Source of the DNA: Tridacna crocea
Lineage: Eukaryota > Mollusca > Bivalvia > Cardiida > Cardiidae
Direction: 5' to 3'
Assembly (NCBI GenBank): GCA_943736015.1
Contig: OX031063.1
Span: 31,988,172 to 32,052,171 of the forward strand
DNA: 64,000 nucleotides
A program made the translations under genes and the position numbers. Under the pieces are notes generated by a model, which made no database searches, was not told where the DNA came from, and saw only the letters and a list, made by a program, of their open reading frames with translations. Positions 53,087 through 63,809 of the stretch are shown piece by piece. Each line of letters starts with the position of its first letter. Position 1 is the first letter of the stretch.

Positions 53087-53315
53087 ATAACCCTTTCCCA
53101 AACACTCCTGGGTTTTCATGACCCTGAGTAAGAAGTCTTTTTAAAAACATCATTGGAAAAGGAGAGAATGGTGATAACCAACAGTTTTCTCCATTTCCCA
53201 CAATGTTTTCTATCCTTCCCAAAACAAATTTCAATTTTTGAGTTCCATTTATTTTGTCGTCAGCAAGTGTTTTCAAATTGGACAAGTGTACAGTATTGTC
53301 CTTTTGTAAGGCGCT
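53087..53315 (+). mobile_element. MITE-A, CCCTTTCCCA subtype, decayed
   Basis: ATAACCCTTTCCCAAACACT; the stem has several mismatches (GAGAATGGTGATAACCAACA). Confidence 0.75.
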
Positions 53316-53639
53316 AAGGAATTGTAAGCAGTGTAATAAACAATTGTATCTCTTTTTCTGTTTTTCCCAGTGTTTTGTCAGTCAGTTCTATTTTGTATCA
53401 TTTATTTCATTGATTCATTAAAAGTATATTTTTACTGATGTTTATGTAAATACATGTACCTATTTATTGCTGTATTTCATTTGTACATTATATTTTCCTT
53501 TAATTGTCTGAGATAAGTCTTCTGTCAGAGGCTCATGTAGAAATTGTTCACTGTTGAAGTACATCTTTTCAATGATTTTTGTTTAAGTTTCAAGTTAATC
53601 GAGGGTTCGATTATTTTCTTTAATTACCTTGTAATCTTT

Positions 53640-53808
53640 AATAAAATAATGGGAAATAATGCTTTGGTAAACAATGTTGGAGTAGGAGAGAATTCTGATT
53701 TTTCCGTTTAACCCATAATGTTTTCTACCTTTTCTAAGACAAATTTCATGAATGAGCTTTAAATTTAGACAAGTCTCAAAATAATGTCATTTGGTGAAGA
53801 GTTGAAGT
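53640..53808 (+). mobile_element. MITE-A, decayed
   Basis: TTTAGACAAGTCTCAAAATA and GTCATTTGGTGAAGAGTTGA. Confidence 0.4.
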
Positions 53809-54139
53809 GCAGAGACTGTATTTACAAACATTGCCCCATTTTGTAATTCAAGGACTAGCAATATGACTGCTTATGGTTTTCTATCTCAGCCAATCAAATG
53901 GCTAGTCTTTGCAACTTGATTCAGATTTAAAGATAGAATGGTAGGTGAATGTTAGCCAGTAACTTACAGTCCATACCTTTGTTGCTTTTTTTTTTTTCTC
54001 TTCTTTTTTTAACAATCTGATCTTGTCATCTGCAGTAACTCTGCTTCAGGGGATACATGTATTAGGAAAGTCAACAAATAAATGAAAGATTCTCTTCCCT
54101 ATCTTGTGTGTTGTAATACTGTGCTTCCTTTGGAAAGTG

Positions 54140-54337
54140 ACTACAAAAAGATCAGTATTGTCATTTGTGCACTCTATCGAGTTTATTTCATCAGCTTGTG
54201 GTAAATGTGGGGAATATTTGCCAAAAAAGGAAAAGGTATGCGAAAATAACTCTTGCCGTAAGGTACAAATTATTTTTGCAGACCTTTCCCTTTTGAGTCA
54301 ATTATTTCCCCATATTAATCACAAGCTGATGAAATAA
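54140..54337 (+). pseudogene. zinc-ribbon-like protein relic, copy 1
   Basis: The frame reads CGKCGEYLPKKEKVCENNSC then RKVQIIFADLSLLSQLFPHI and ends TGA/TAA after NHKLMK. The spacing C-x2-C ... C-x4-C suggests a zinc ribbon. It is related to the segment at 63.2-63.4 kb. No upstream domain is present; it is probably the tail of a transposon-type or host gene left behind. A 19-bp perfect inverted repeat (TTTATTTCATCAGCTTGTG at 54182 and its complement ending near 54339) brackets it. Confidence 0.4.
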
Positions 54338-54869
54338 ATTATATATTTTATTTCCTCTTATTATTTTGTCAACGAATGCCACTTTTAAAACAAGTGATCT
54401 CAAGTTAACTAATCAGAATTTTGGCAGGAGGAAAATATTCACTGTGACTGGGAAATAATTCCCCTCCTTAAATTACGTAATTTCTTTACCCATAACATTT
54501 CTAAAAGTAGACACATAAAGTATAACACGAGCTTTTTCTGCTGTTTTTGATATGAAATGAATGTTTGAGTTGTATAATGCCATTGGAATTCATTACAGTG
54601 GTAGGCTGTAGTAAACTTGCCATTCATCAAAATAGTTCTCAGGTTTTTGAAGGAACAAATTAGGCTTTAGTGTTATGATAGGAAGAGGTGAGAATGTTAC
54701 AATAAAGTGAGGGTTTAGTGCCTTAAAGCTCATATCTAGTCTATCTTGTACTTTATCTGTATTTTTTCATGATGATAGAAAGTCAAGATGGGTTGAGAGA
54801 GGTTGAAATAAAAAGGTGACCTAGAAAAGTAGCAATAACAATGCTTGGAAAGATCAGACGGCTTTCTGT

Positions 54870-54940
54870 TAAAGGTCCAAGACAAGTCTGTTTTGTATGG
54901 AGTCTGATCTTTGGCTTTGCTCCACAGAATCAGAAAACAT
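54870..54940. repeat. dispersed repeat E fragment
   Basis: AAGGTCCAAGACAAGTCTGT and GAGTCTGATCTTTGGCTTTG. Confidence 0.35.
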
Positions 54941-54951
54941 TCAACTTCATC

Positions 54952-55188
54952 TGAACCCTTTATCAAGTAATCCTGAGTGCATGACAAAATTTTAGATAGG
55001 TCCAGATTGAAGGCACTTGCAGACGACAAAATAACTAACTGAAATTAAAATTTGTTTCCAGCAGAATAGAAAACATGTGGGAAAAGGAAAAAATGCTGGT
55101 TACCAGCATTTTCTCCTTTTCCCAGAATGTCTTCAGCAGAAGGCTTCTTTCTCTGGGTCGTAGAAACCAGGGATTGTTTGGTAAAGGA
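54952..55188 (-). mobile_element. MITE-A, near full length
   Basis: TGAACCCTTTATCAAGTAAT, a good stem, and GGGATTGTTTGGTAAAGG. Confidence 0.8.
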
Positions 55189-55545
55189 TTTTCAATAATG
55201 TTTCATATGCTTTTCATTATGTCGATGTGAAAGGATTTCAACTTTTGACTTGCCTTAGTATTTCTATACCTGTCTCTAAATTGAATCTGCTCTTTTTTTG
55301 TTCAATCCCTTAACTTTAATGAGCTGCAATATCTTGGAGAGGTAATGTATGAAGTAATAATGATAAGAAAGTGTTGTGTGACACATTTATTTGTTTTTTT
55401 CTGAGTGAAAGGAGTAAGAGAATTTATTTGCTCTTGTAAATGGAGGAAAGTGATAAAGGTTTGGTTTGTTACAGCAGGAAAAAAGTGTTATGCGTTTTGT
55501 ACTTGAAAATGTACATATTAAATTAACTGGTTGTGATTAAGTACA

Positions 55546-55680
55546 TTAACTCTTTACCAAATAGTCACTGGTTTTTATGACCCTGAGATAGAAGCCTTTT
55601 GAAAACTGTGAGAAAAGGAGAAAATGCTGGTAACAAGCATTTTCTCCTTTTCCCGCAAAGTTTTCTACCCCACTTACCCT

Positions 55681-55682
<2 letters not shown>
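55546..55682 (+). mobile_element. MITE-A left half and stem, cut by poly-T
   Basis: TTAACTCTTTACCAAATAGT with a slightly shortened stem. The right arm is replaced by the T-run. Confidence 0.8.

Positions 55683-55712
<30 letters not shown>
55683..55712. repeat. poly-T run of 30
   Basis: A homopolymer at the break of a MITE-A; it could be a retroposed poly(A) tail on the minus strand. Confidence 0.9.
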
Positions 55713-55713
<1 letters not shown>

Positions 55714-55788
55714 ATAAAACCTATTCACATCCTAAAGCATGTGTTTTGTTACTGAACTTATTGTTGTGGGGGATGGGGGGGCCATTGG

Positions 55789-55897
55789 AATAATCTCATC
55801 AAGAGAATTTAAATGAGTACCCACATCGTAGGTTTTAGCGAAGAACAAAAGTGTATGCATAGGTGTATAGCACTTTTTGATTTCAAAGATATTCCCT
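55789..55897. mobile_element. foldback element D, half copy
   Basis: AAATGAGTACCCACATCGTA and GGTTTTAGCGAAGAAC match the right half of D. Confidence 0.55.
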
Positions 55898-56128
55898 TTA
55901 ACCGTCTACTGCACATGTATAAGTTATCAAGACCATGATTGAAAGTTTTTGGAAAGGATTTTGGGAAAAGCAGAAAATGCTCATGGTTAACAGCATTGTT
56001 TCCTTTTCCCACAATGTTTATTTCCCCTTGGACGGCAAAGTCCCATCGTTTGCTTTATTGACTTTGTAGTCTGCAAATGCATTCAACATGGGCCATTCTA
56101 AAGTTTAGTCATTTTATAAAAAGTCAAC
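55898..56128 (+). mobile_element. MITE-A, decayed
   Basis: TTAACCGTCTACTGCACATG, a stem with mismatched centre, and GTAGTCTGCAAATGCATTCA. Confidence 0.75.
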
Positions 56129-56131
56129 TAA

Positions 56132-56356
56132 TTAACCCATTACTACACAATCCCTACTTTTTACGACCCTGAGAAAGAAGCCTTTAGAAAACATTTGTGG
56201 GAAAAGGAGAAAATGCTGATAACCGAATTTTCTGCTTTTCCCAGTTTTCTACGCTTCACAAAACAAATGTCAAATATTCGGTCACTTTTATTTTGTCATA
56301 TGCAAATGCTTTCGATTTGGACAAGCCTGAAATATTGTAGTTTGGTAATGGGTTAA
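56132..56356 (+). mobile_element. MITE-A, full length
   Basis: TTAACCCATTACTACACAAT to TTTGGTAATGGGTTAA; gaps in the right stem arm. Confidence 0.9.
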
Positions 56357-56528
56357 TCTATGAACAATGAAATCTTTTCTTTGCTCAGACAGATAAGGGC
56401 AGTTTTTTATTAGATTGCCGGGATATTATTTATGTAATTTGTTGTTTCCATATTTTCCTTCTGCAATATTTTTTTGTGAATCCTTTTTTATAGTTCTACA
56501 CAGAACAGTGCATCGGTGATTCTGCATT

Positions 56529-56757
56529 TTAACCCATTACCATACAATCCCTACTTTTGATGCCTCTGAGACAGAAGCCTTTAGAAACATTGTGGGAAAA
56601 GGAGAAAATGCTGGTAACCAACATTTTCTCCTTTTCCCAAAATGTTTTCTACCATTCATAAAAACAAGTTTTTAATTTTCAGTCACTTTTATTTTGTCGT
56701 CTGCAAATGCTTTCTATTTGGACAAACCTGAAATTTTGTTGTTTGGTAATGAGTTAA
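56529..56757 (+). mobile_element. MITE-A, full length
   Basis: TTAACCCATTACCATACAAT to TTTGGTAATGAGTTAA; nearly perfect stem. Confidence 0.93.
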
Positions 56758-56894
56758 GATAGTTTTGCAGATCTGATTGTGAGACTGACATCTATTGGAA
56801 AAGAAAGCTATGGTTAGTATTGGAAATGCTTGATGGATCAAATGAGAGATTGTCTGGCGTTTTAAAGAGACTTGATTTTGTATTTATTACTCTT

Positions 56895-57103
56895 ACTTAA
56901 TGACAAAATTTAACACAAATCCAAATTGAAACCATCTGCAGATAACAAAATAAACGTCACTAAAAAATTGACATTCATTTTGGAAGGGCAGACAACATTT
57001 TTGGAAAAGGATAAAACGCTGGTTAAAGGCATTTTTTTCCCACAATGTTTTCAAAAGCTTTGGTTTTCAAGATTGTCAAAATTCTGAGTCGTGAGGTTAA
57101 GGA
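56895..57103 (-). mobile_element. MITE-A, decayed
   Basis: ACCATCTGCAGATAACAAAA and a partial stem with AAAACGCTGGTTAAAGGC. Confidence 0.55.
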
Positions 57104-57104
57104 T

Positions 57105-57205
57105 GTCTCAGTAAAAATATTTTTCAGATATATTGGACCGTGCAGGTCTAAGGTCAGATTGCATAAAATAGGCAGTCTGATCTTGGTATATGCAAGAATA
57201 CCTAT
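57105..57205. repeat. dispersed repeat E
   Basis: GGACCGTGCAGGTCTAAGGT and GGCAGTCTGATCTTGGTATA. Confidence 0.5.
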
Positions 57206-57537
57206 ACCTGTCTGATATTAAAAAGTCTGTCTGTAGATTAGAGGATATTAGAAACATTGTGGTATAAGTAAAAAATATACTTTTATAATGCACATTTTCT
57301 TTTCTCACATTGTTATCCACCTTTTCAAATTGAAGACCTTATTTGTGGTCTGCACATGTGTCATTTGGATGAGTTTAAGATATGTGAAAAATGTTTGTTG
57401 TTTGACATTTTGATTTTGAGAAATTATTTTGTCATGTGACTTGTATTTTCAAACACCCGTGACTGATATTATTCCAAATAAGGCAGAAAGTTACTTTTAA
57501 TACTCAAAAGTGTGTGTCAGGGTAATATGAATTAGCT

Positions 57538-57767
57538 CTTAGCCCATTACCACACAATCCCTACTTTTGACGACCCTGAGAAAGAAGCCTTTTGATAACA
57601 TTGTGGGAAAAGGAGAAAATGCTGGTAACCAGCATTTTCTCCTTTTCCCACAATGTTTTCTTCCGTTCCTAAAACAAATTTAAATTCTTTAATCACGTTT
57701 ATTTTGTCGTCTGCAAAAGCTTTCAATTTGAACCAGTCTGAAATTATGTTGTTTGGTAAAGAGTTAA
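57538..57767 (+). mobile_element. MITE-A, full length, near consensus
   Basis: TTAGCCCATTACCACACAAT to TTTGGTAAAGAGTTAA. Apart from one base near the outer end of the left arm the palindromic core is perfect; this is one of the youngest-looking copies. Confidence 0.95.
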
Positions 57768-57997
57768 TCATGGATAATTCCAGAGTCTTACCTTTCTTTT
57801 TGATGGTTGGTGCATTAACAGACCACATAGATCAAGATCAGGCTGCAGTGAATGTGGAGTTAAATACACATAACTTGGTTTTTTTATGGGTGGATGATCT
57901 GTCGAAAATAAGCCTTGAAGTTGTAGTGTCTAGTCTGCATTTAACGACTGATTTTTGTTCATTATATACCCTTTAGTAGAAGTGTTAACACCCAGCT

Positions 57998-58212
57998 TTA
58001 ACTGTACTAGACAGCCAAATTTTAGGGTATACCAAATTGAATGCACTTGCAGAAGACCTTATAAATGTGGCTGAAAAATTAAAGCATATTGTGAGAAGGG
58101 TAGAAAACCTAGTAGGAAAAGGAGAAAATTAATTTCTCCTTTTCCTACAATGTTTTCAAGAGTTTTCTTTTCCAGGGTTTTCAGCGCTTGTGATTGTGTG
58201 GTAAAGAATTAA
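57998..58212 (-). mobile_element. MITE-A with shortened but still perfect stem
   Basis: The inner TGCTGG...CCAGCA segment is absent, leaving GTAGGAAAAGGAGAAA/TTTCTCCTTTTCCTAC around ATTAA. GTAGG/CCTAC is a paired change from GTGGG/CCCAC. Confidence 0.88.
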
Positions 58213-58348
58213 ATTGGAGAGATAGATATATTTAGAACAGTGAAATAAGGGCAGATAAAGCAGTTTCAAGATTTTAAAATGTTAGACATCTAAGACTTTT
58301 ATTGATATTGTAGATTTATATCATAAAAGAAACTCTGGACCCACACTA

Positions 58349-58576
58349 TTAACCCTTTACCCCATAAGGCAATTCTATGGTATTTCTAATTGACCCTTAA
58401 TAACAGCAAGGATGAAGCTGTTTCTTATGTGTATATGACACCTTTTGATAGCATAGAAAACATTGTGGCAAATGGTGAAATTGCTCGTTACAATCAATTT
58501 CACCTTTTGCTACAATGTTTTCCAAAGGCTCCTTCAAGCAATGTGTAGAAATGAGTATCTGTGGAGTAAAGGGTTA
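58349..58576 (+). mobile_element. MITE-B, full length
   Basis: TTAA lies at both ends. The stem centre is GAAATTGCTCGTTACAATCA, with mismatches in the inner stem. Confidence 0.92.
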
Positions 58577-58883
58577 AAAGAAGCAAGTTATGTCACTCTT
58601 TGTGGCAAGATACATGAATTATTAAAAAAAAAAACATTCCATATATAATATATATATGAGATGTGCTCTGGCTAAAGGGGGTTAACTATAATTATCTCTG
58701 TGATGCATTTTATCCCGTTTTCGTCAAAAGCTCACCCTTTCAGTTTTGAAAGCCTCACCGGATAAAGTTTATCCATGTCGGCACCAACCATATATTCTCT
58801 ATATACCAAGTCATCATAATTATGGATACACAAAATACATTTTGTGTAACAACCAACTAAATCCTGGGATGGAATCATTCTTT

Positions 58884-59088
58884 ACTCTTTACCACTCATT
58901 CTCGACTTTTAACAACCTTGAAAAAGAAAGCTTTTGAAAATGTTGTGGGAAAAGGAGAAAATGTTGGTAACCAGCATTTTCTTCTTTTCCCACAATGTTA
59001 TCTACCTTTTCCAAATTAAATTTCAAATTTCTATTCATTTATTTTGTTGTCTGCAAATGCTTTCAATTTCGATTTATCCAAAATTATT
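58884..59088 (+). mobile_element. MITE-A, abutting the next copy
   Basis: CTCTTTACCACTCATTCTCG, stem GTGGGAAAAGGAGAAAATGT, and right end fused to the next copy at TTATTTACCAAACAA. Confidence 0.8.
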
Positions 59089-59308
59089 TACCAAACAACC
59101 CCTTGTATTTACGACCCTGAGTAAGAAGCCTTTTGAAAACATTGTGGGAAAAGGAGAAAATGCTGGTAACCAGCATTTTCTCCTTTTCCCACAATGTTTT
59201 CTACCCTGCTGGAAACAAATTTCAATTTTTGAGCTACGCTTGTTTTGTTGTCTGGAAGAGCTTTCAATCTGGACTTATCCAAAATTTTGTCGTTTGGTAA
59301 AGAGTTAA
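59086..59308 (+). mobile_element. MITE-A, near full length
   Basis: A perfect stem; the right end is TTTGGTAAAGAGTTAA. Confidence 0.9.
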
Positions 59309-59334
59309 ACATGTTGAAATTGACCAATAGTAAA

Positions 59335-59425
59335 AAGTTTTGACTGCAAGCTGACTTGGGTCTATACTTTTTGCAGATGCATCAAGTCTCCCTTTCACAG
59401 AGCATGGCTCATATCTTCCTTAGTC
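59335..59425. repeat. dispersed repeat F
   Basis: GCAAGCTGACTTGGGTCTAT then GATGCATCAAGTCTCCCTTT. Confidence 0.5.
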
Positions 59426-59442
59426 AAACAGCATTATGATAC

Positions 59443-59671
59443 TTAACCCATTACCACTCAATCCCTACTTTTTACGCCCCTGAGAAAGAAGCCTTTAGAA
59501 AACATTGTGGGAAAAGGAGAAAATGCTGGTAACCAGCATTTTCTCCTTTTCCCACAATGTTTTCTGCCCTTCAGTAAACAAATTTCAAATTTTCGGTCAC
59601 TTTTATTTTGTCGTCTGCAAATGCTTTGGTTTTGGACAAGCTTAAAATATTGTCGTTTGGTAATGAGTTAA
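59443..59671 (+). mobile_element. MITE-A, full length, near consensus
   Basis: TTAA lies at both ends, the 67-nt core is perfect, and the termini carry CCCATTACC/GGTAATGAG. Confidence 0.95.
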
Positions 59672-59810
59672 GTCAGTGGAACCATATATGAAAGCTTTGT
59701 ATAACAACCCCAAAGAAGAAAACCTTTGAAAAGGTTGTGGGCAATGGAGAAAATTCTTGACACTAGCAGTTTCTCTTTCTCCTAAGATCTTCTCTACCTT
59801 TACAGAATCA

Positions 59811-60009
59811 GGGCTTGTATTCATCAACCGTTCTTAAGAATGTTCGTTGGATTATTTTCCAGAATTTTCTACATTTGTAAGTAACACAACTTTCGATTCG
59901 GTTTAGCCAAATGGTTTAGCCTATCAAAGTTGTGTTACTTATAAATGTAGAAAACTTTGAAGAATAAGACTAAGAATATTCTCAAGAATGGTTGGTAAGT
60001 ATGGGTCCC
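59811..60009. mobile_element. foldback element C
   Basis: CATTTGTAAGTAACACAACT is mirrored by AGTTGTGTTACTTATAAATG; outer GTATTCATCAACCGTTCTTA is mirrored by AAGAATGGTTGGTAAGTA. Confidence 0.85.
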
Positions 60010-60560
60010 AATTCTACCATTTCAGTAATATGTAATACATTTTAGGCAAACGTTTTCAATTTTGACCCATCTAGAATTTTTTCTTCAGTAATGGCATAAG
60101 ATTTTATATTTAGGTAATAGGTGATATTTATATTATTTCCACTAGTAAGATCTGAAGCTGAGCTTGATTCTATATGTTTAGAGTTGAGGTAATGATTACC
60201 CAAGTTGATGGTTGTTTCTGTGTAGAGAAAGGGATTCAGAAACTGTGTAATTTAAAGATTATTTTTTATGAAGAGCATAAAAATTTGTAAAAACCTTGAA
60301 TAAAAATTAATAAAACTTGTTAAAATATTGATGTATTTGTTATTACTTTACTTACCAATGGATCATTTGCTTTGTGGTTTTGAAAATTTTGTCTTTAGAA
60401 TTGAAAATGTTGACATACATAATGATGTTGATAAGTTGTTATGAAAGAAAAGGGACAAAAATCTTTGCACTGCTATACATGTTTGCATTAGGAAAAAATG
60501 CAAGTGTGGCACAGAAACTCTAGGAACGCATGAAAAGTTGGGCATTGAACTGTAACATAT
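60010..60560. other. intergenic, nothing recognised
   Basis: AT-rich unique DNA without a supported feature. Confidence 0.45.
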
Positions 60561-60561
60561 C

Positions 60562-60645
60562 TTGACTCTTTACCAAACGACAAAATTTCAAACTGGTCCC
60601 AATTGGAGGCATTTGCAGACGACAAAATAAATGGGACTCAACTGA
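60562..60645 (-). mobile_element. MITE-A left arm only
   Basis: CTCTTTACCAAACGACAAAA through GCAGACGACAAAATAAATGG. Confidence 0.7.
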
Positions 60646-60899
60646 CAGTGGGATGGGCATATCTTACATTATCATTCTGTCTTGAACCGCAATATTTGGT
60701 ATTTATCTTCATTGTAGACCTTGACTGCTTAGTACACAGGTGAGCGATATAGGACCATCATGGTCCTCTTGTCTATCGTTGACTTTTCCAGTCTTTCAAA
60801 GACAAAACCAATCTCTTGAGCCACACTTGACTACTTGTCTGAAAATTCTTTTGATGCTGGGAAAGTAAAGCTTTCATTCTGGTAGAGGTAACAATGCAC

Positions 60900-61112
60900 T
60901 CTAACCCTTACCAAACATTTCCAAGTTCTAACAATCCTCAGGCATGAGGCTTTTGAAAAACATGGTGGAAAGAAGAAAATGCTGGTAACCAGGATTTTCT
61001 CCTTTCTCAACACTCTTTTCTACTCTTTTTGAAACATATCGTAAATGTGAAACAATTTTAATTTGTTGTCTGCAAATTGAACGAAGGCAAAATATTGTCT
61101 GGTAAGAGTTGC
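60900..61112 (+). mobile_element. MITE-A, decayed
   Basis: CTCTAACCCTTACCAAACAT, a partial stem, and TTGTTGTCTGCAAATTG. Confidence 0.65.
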
Positions 61113-61198
61113 AATATTAGAATTTGACAGAAAATCTTAAAAAAAAGGCTTTTTCTAATTCAATGTGAGCCTTTGACTTTTGCCAAACCAGTTAACTA

Positions 61199-61417
61199 TT
61201 GAACCCTTTCTCAATCCCTGCTTTGTATGACCCTGAGATAGAAGCCTCTTGAAAACATTGTTGGAAGAGGAGAAAATCCTGGTAACCAGCATTTTCTCTT
61301 TTTCCCACCATGTTTTCCACCCTGCTGGAAAATTTTCCGTAACATTAATTTTGTCGTCTGCAAGAAGTGCTTCCAATTTGGGCCAGTCTAAAATTTTGTC
61401 TTCGGTAAAGCGTTAAA
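61199..61417 (+). mobile_element. MITE-A, full length
   Basis: TTGAACCCTTTCTCAATCCC to CGGTAAAGCGTTAA, with several stem mismatches. Confidence 0.82.
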
Positions 61418-61659
61418 AGAAGACCACGAATCCATTCTCACAAGTAATACCTGTGATAACTTTAGTTTTACAGTATGCTGCATCAACCATCAGACCATTG
61501 TCAGTATCTGCAAAACTCTAGCATAGGATGAAAGGAAACTTCATTTTATTGTGGTCTGACATCATTTTTTTCTGTGATTCCAGATGATGCCGCTATAGAG
61601 AAAATGAAGTTATAATGGTGAATTTACGCATATATCATCCATTTTAACATGTGCCAAGA

Positions 61660-61930
61660 ATACTAACAATTGACGAAACAAAAAATGTCAAGATGAGACC
61701 ATTTTGCAAACTACAAATTCAATGTGGCTAAAGTGGTGGAGCTTGTTAAAGAGAGAGTAAGGCAACATTCTGGAAAAACCTTATAATGCTGGTGAACAGC
61801 ATTTTATCCTTTTCAAACCATGTTGTCTGCCTGTCTGATTAAACATTTCAGTTTTCAAGCTACTTCTATTGTGTTCAAATGCTTTCAATTTGAAAAAGTC
61901 TTAAATTTTGTCATTTGGTAAAGAGCAAAA
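61660..61930. mobile_element. MITE-A, decayed, same long arm on both sides
   Basis: Left TTGCAAACTACAAATTCAATGTGGC and right TTGTGTTCAAATGCTTTCAA arms are both the long arm, inverted around a weak stem. Confidence 0.5.
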
Positions 61931-62231
61931 TGGCAAACCAGCCATTTCTAGATATGAAGTGTAAACAAAGAGATGATGAATGAGGCTGTCAATAATTCTT
62001 AAGACTAATGGGTTATAATCCTATCACAAAATAGACAAACTAACAACAGATCAAGAACAACACTTCACTATGAATCCATTACCATTTATTGCCAAAATCC
62101 AACAAACTTTACAGATCTATGGTTACATAACCTAATTATGTAAATAACAGAGAGTCACTCCTCAAAAATACATTCTAAAAGGCAATAGTGAATACTGGCT
62201 GATTATTGAGAATATGAAATATCCATTTCCT

Positions 62232-62425
62232 TAACTCTTTCCCAAACTACTAAATTTTAAACTTGTCAAAATTGAAACCATCTGCAGATGGTAAAATAAA
62301 ATGTGACCCAAGAAATGAATTCTGTTTTCATGATGGGTAGAAAGCATTTTTTTTTTTCTTTTTCCCAAAATGCTTTCAAAAGCTTTTTTCTCAGGGTTGC
62401 TAAAAGTCTGAATTGTGTTGCAAGT
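62232..62425 (-). mobile_element. MITE-A, left stem arm replaced by a T-run
   Basis: TTAACTCTTTCCCAAACTAC, GAAACCATCTGCAGATGGTA, then TTTTTTTTTTTCTTTTTCCC. Confidence 0.65.
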
Positions 62426-62719
62426 GGTCGAGTGATTTTTTTTATATAAACCTTCAAAGTCAAGAAATGTATCATACAACTCTGAATTATGTTAAAATGG
62501 AATGTTCAACAGGATAAAATTCATAATAGCAATTTATCCCTTTGATGAGCCACTTTATGATATCCTTAACAGTGGATGCATAATAGGAATTTGTGGCACC
62601 AATGCTAGGATTTTTTCTTTGGCTGAATTAAGAATATTGTGGGAAAATGGTTATGCAGGTTATCAGCATGTTCCCCTTTTCCCACATTCTTTTCAAAAGA
62701 CTTCCAAATAAGGGATGCT

Positions 62720-62910
62720 GAATGTCAGGCTGACCTGGGCCAAAACTTTTCCCTATTGGTAAATTTTATGTTTAACAAAGGACCAATCTACTTTATGATT
62801 AAGAAGATTATCTGAAAAAGTGGCTCTTATGGATCAATAAACCTAGTGATGATTTGGGCTACAATCAAATATATTTAAGTCCCCTTTTGCCAGCTAATGG
62901 CTCATATTTA
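62720..62910. repeat. dispersed repeat F
   Basis: GTCAGGCTGACCTGGGCCAA at the start and CCCCTTTTGCCAGCTAATGG near the end. Confidence 0.55.
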
Positions 62911-63140
62911 GCCCTTTACCACACATTCCTGACTTTTAACGACTCTGGGAATACAGCCTTTTGAAAACATTGCGGGAAAAGGAGAAAATGCGGGCTGGTA
63001 ACCAGCATTTTCTCCTTTTCTCACAATGTTTTCTACCCTTTCTAAATCAAATTTCAATTTTTGATTCACATTTATTTTGTCATCTGCAAATGCTTCCAAT
63101 CTGGACTTGTCCAAAATTTTGTCATTTGGTAAAGAGTTAA
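62908..63140 (+). mobile_element. MITE-A, full length
   Basis: TTAGCCCTTTACCACACATT to TTTGGTAAAGAGTTAA. A 4-nt insertion (GGGC) sits in the left stem. Confidence 0.9.
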
Positions 63141-63407
63141 GAAAGAATAAATTATTGTTATCAGTGTCAGAGTTGTCTGATGAAAATTTGCCCACAGGTA
63201 CTGAGATAAACAATGTAGGAAGAAAAACTTCATATCAAAATGACAATAAATGGAGTTTACTTCATCAGCTTGTGGTTAATATGGGGAAATATTTGCTGAA
63301 AAAGGGAAAGGTATGCAAAAATAACGAGTGCCATAAGTCACAAGTTATTTCCGTGGACCTTTCCCATTTGAGGCAAATATTTTCTGATATTAACCATATC
63401 AAGTGAC
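63141..63407 (+). pseudogene. zinc-ribbon-like protein relic, copy 2
   Basis: The frame reads LSVSELSDENLPTGTEINNV, KWSLLHQLVVNMGKYLLKKG, KVCKNNECHKSQVISVDLSH and LRQIFSDINHIK then stop. It aligns with the 54.1-kb relic (GEYLPKKEKVC / GKYLLKKGKVC). The first Cys pair of copy 1 is lost. The frame carries on upstream to the MITE-A that ends at 63140. Confidence 0.4.
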
Positions 63408-63589
63408 ACTCTATTACCATTAAAGTATATTATCAAAAAAATCTTGGTATATAAGCACTTGATGTGAAAAAGTAATAATGATCAATATACATAAATAAGT
63501 GAAGCAATATGCACTACAAAAATAAATCTTTGCCATCTGTTTATACATATCAGTGCAGAACTAGCGCATTACTAACAATCTGATCTTAA

Positions 63590-63809
63590 CCCTTTATCAG
63601 ACAAACAAACTTTAGACTTGTTTAACTCGGAAGCATTTCCATACAATAAAATGGAAGTGGCTCAACTTAGGGATGAGTCTCTTACCTGGACAAAAAAATA
63701 ATGTGGGAAAAGAAGAAAATGCTGGTTACCAGCATTTTCTTCTTTTCCCACATTGTTTTCACAATCTTTCTTTCTCAAGCTTGTTCAAACTCTCAACTGT
63801 ATGGTAAAT
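63590..63809 (-). mobile_element. MITE-A relative, first unit of a 203-bp tandem pair
   Basis: TTAACCCTTTATCAGACAAA, arm GAAGCATTTCCATACAATAA, and stem GTGGGAAAAGAAGAAAATGC paired with CATTTTCTTCTTTTCCCAC. The duplicated unit is about 63607-63809. Confidence 0.88.

Noticed and set aside
61585-61615. mini terminal exon (acceptor TTCCAG, then DAAIEKMKL and stop)
   Set aside because: Ten codons after a fair acceptor, with no upstream exons; chance is more likely.
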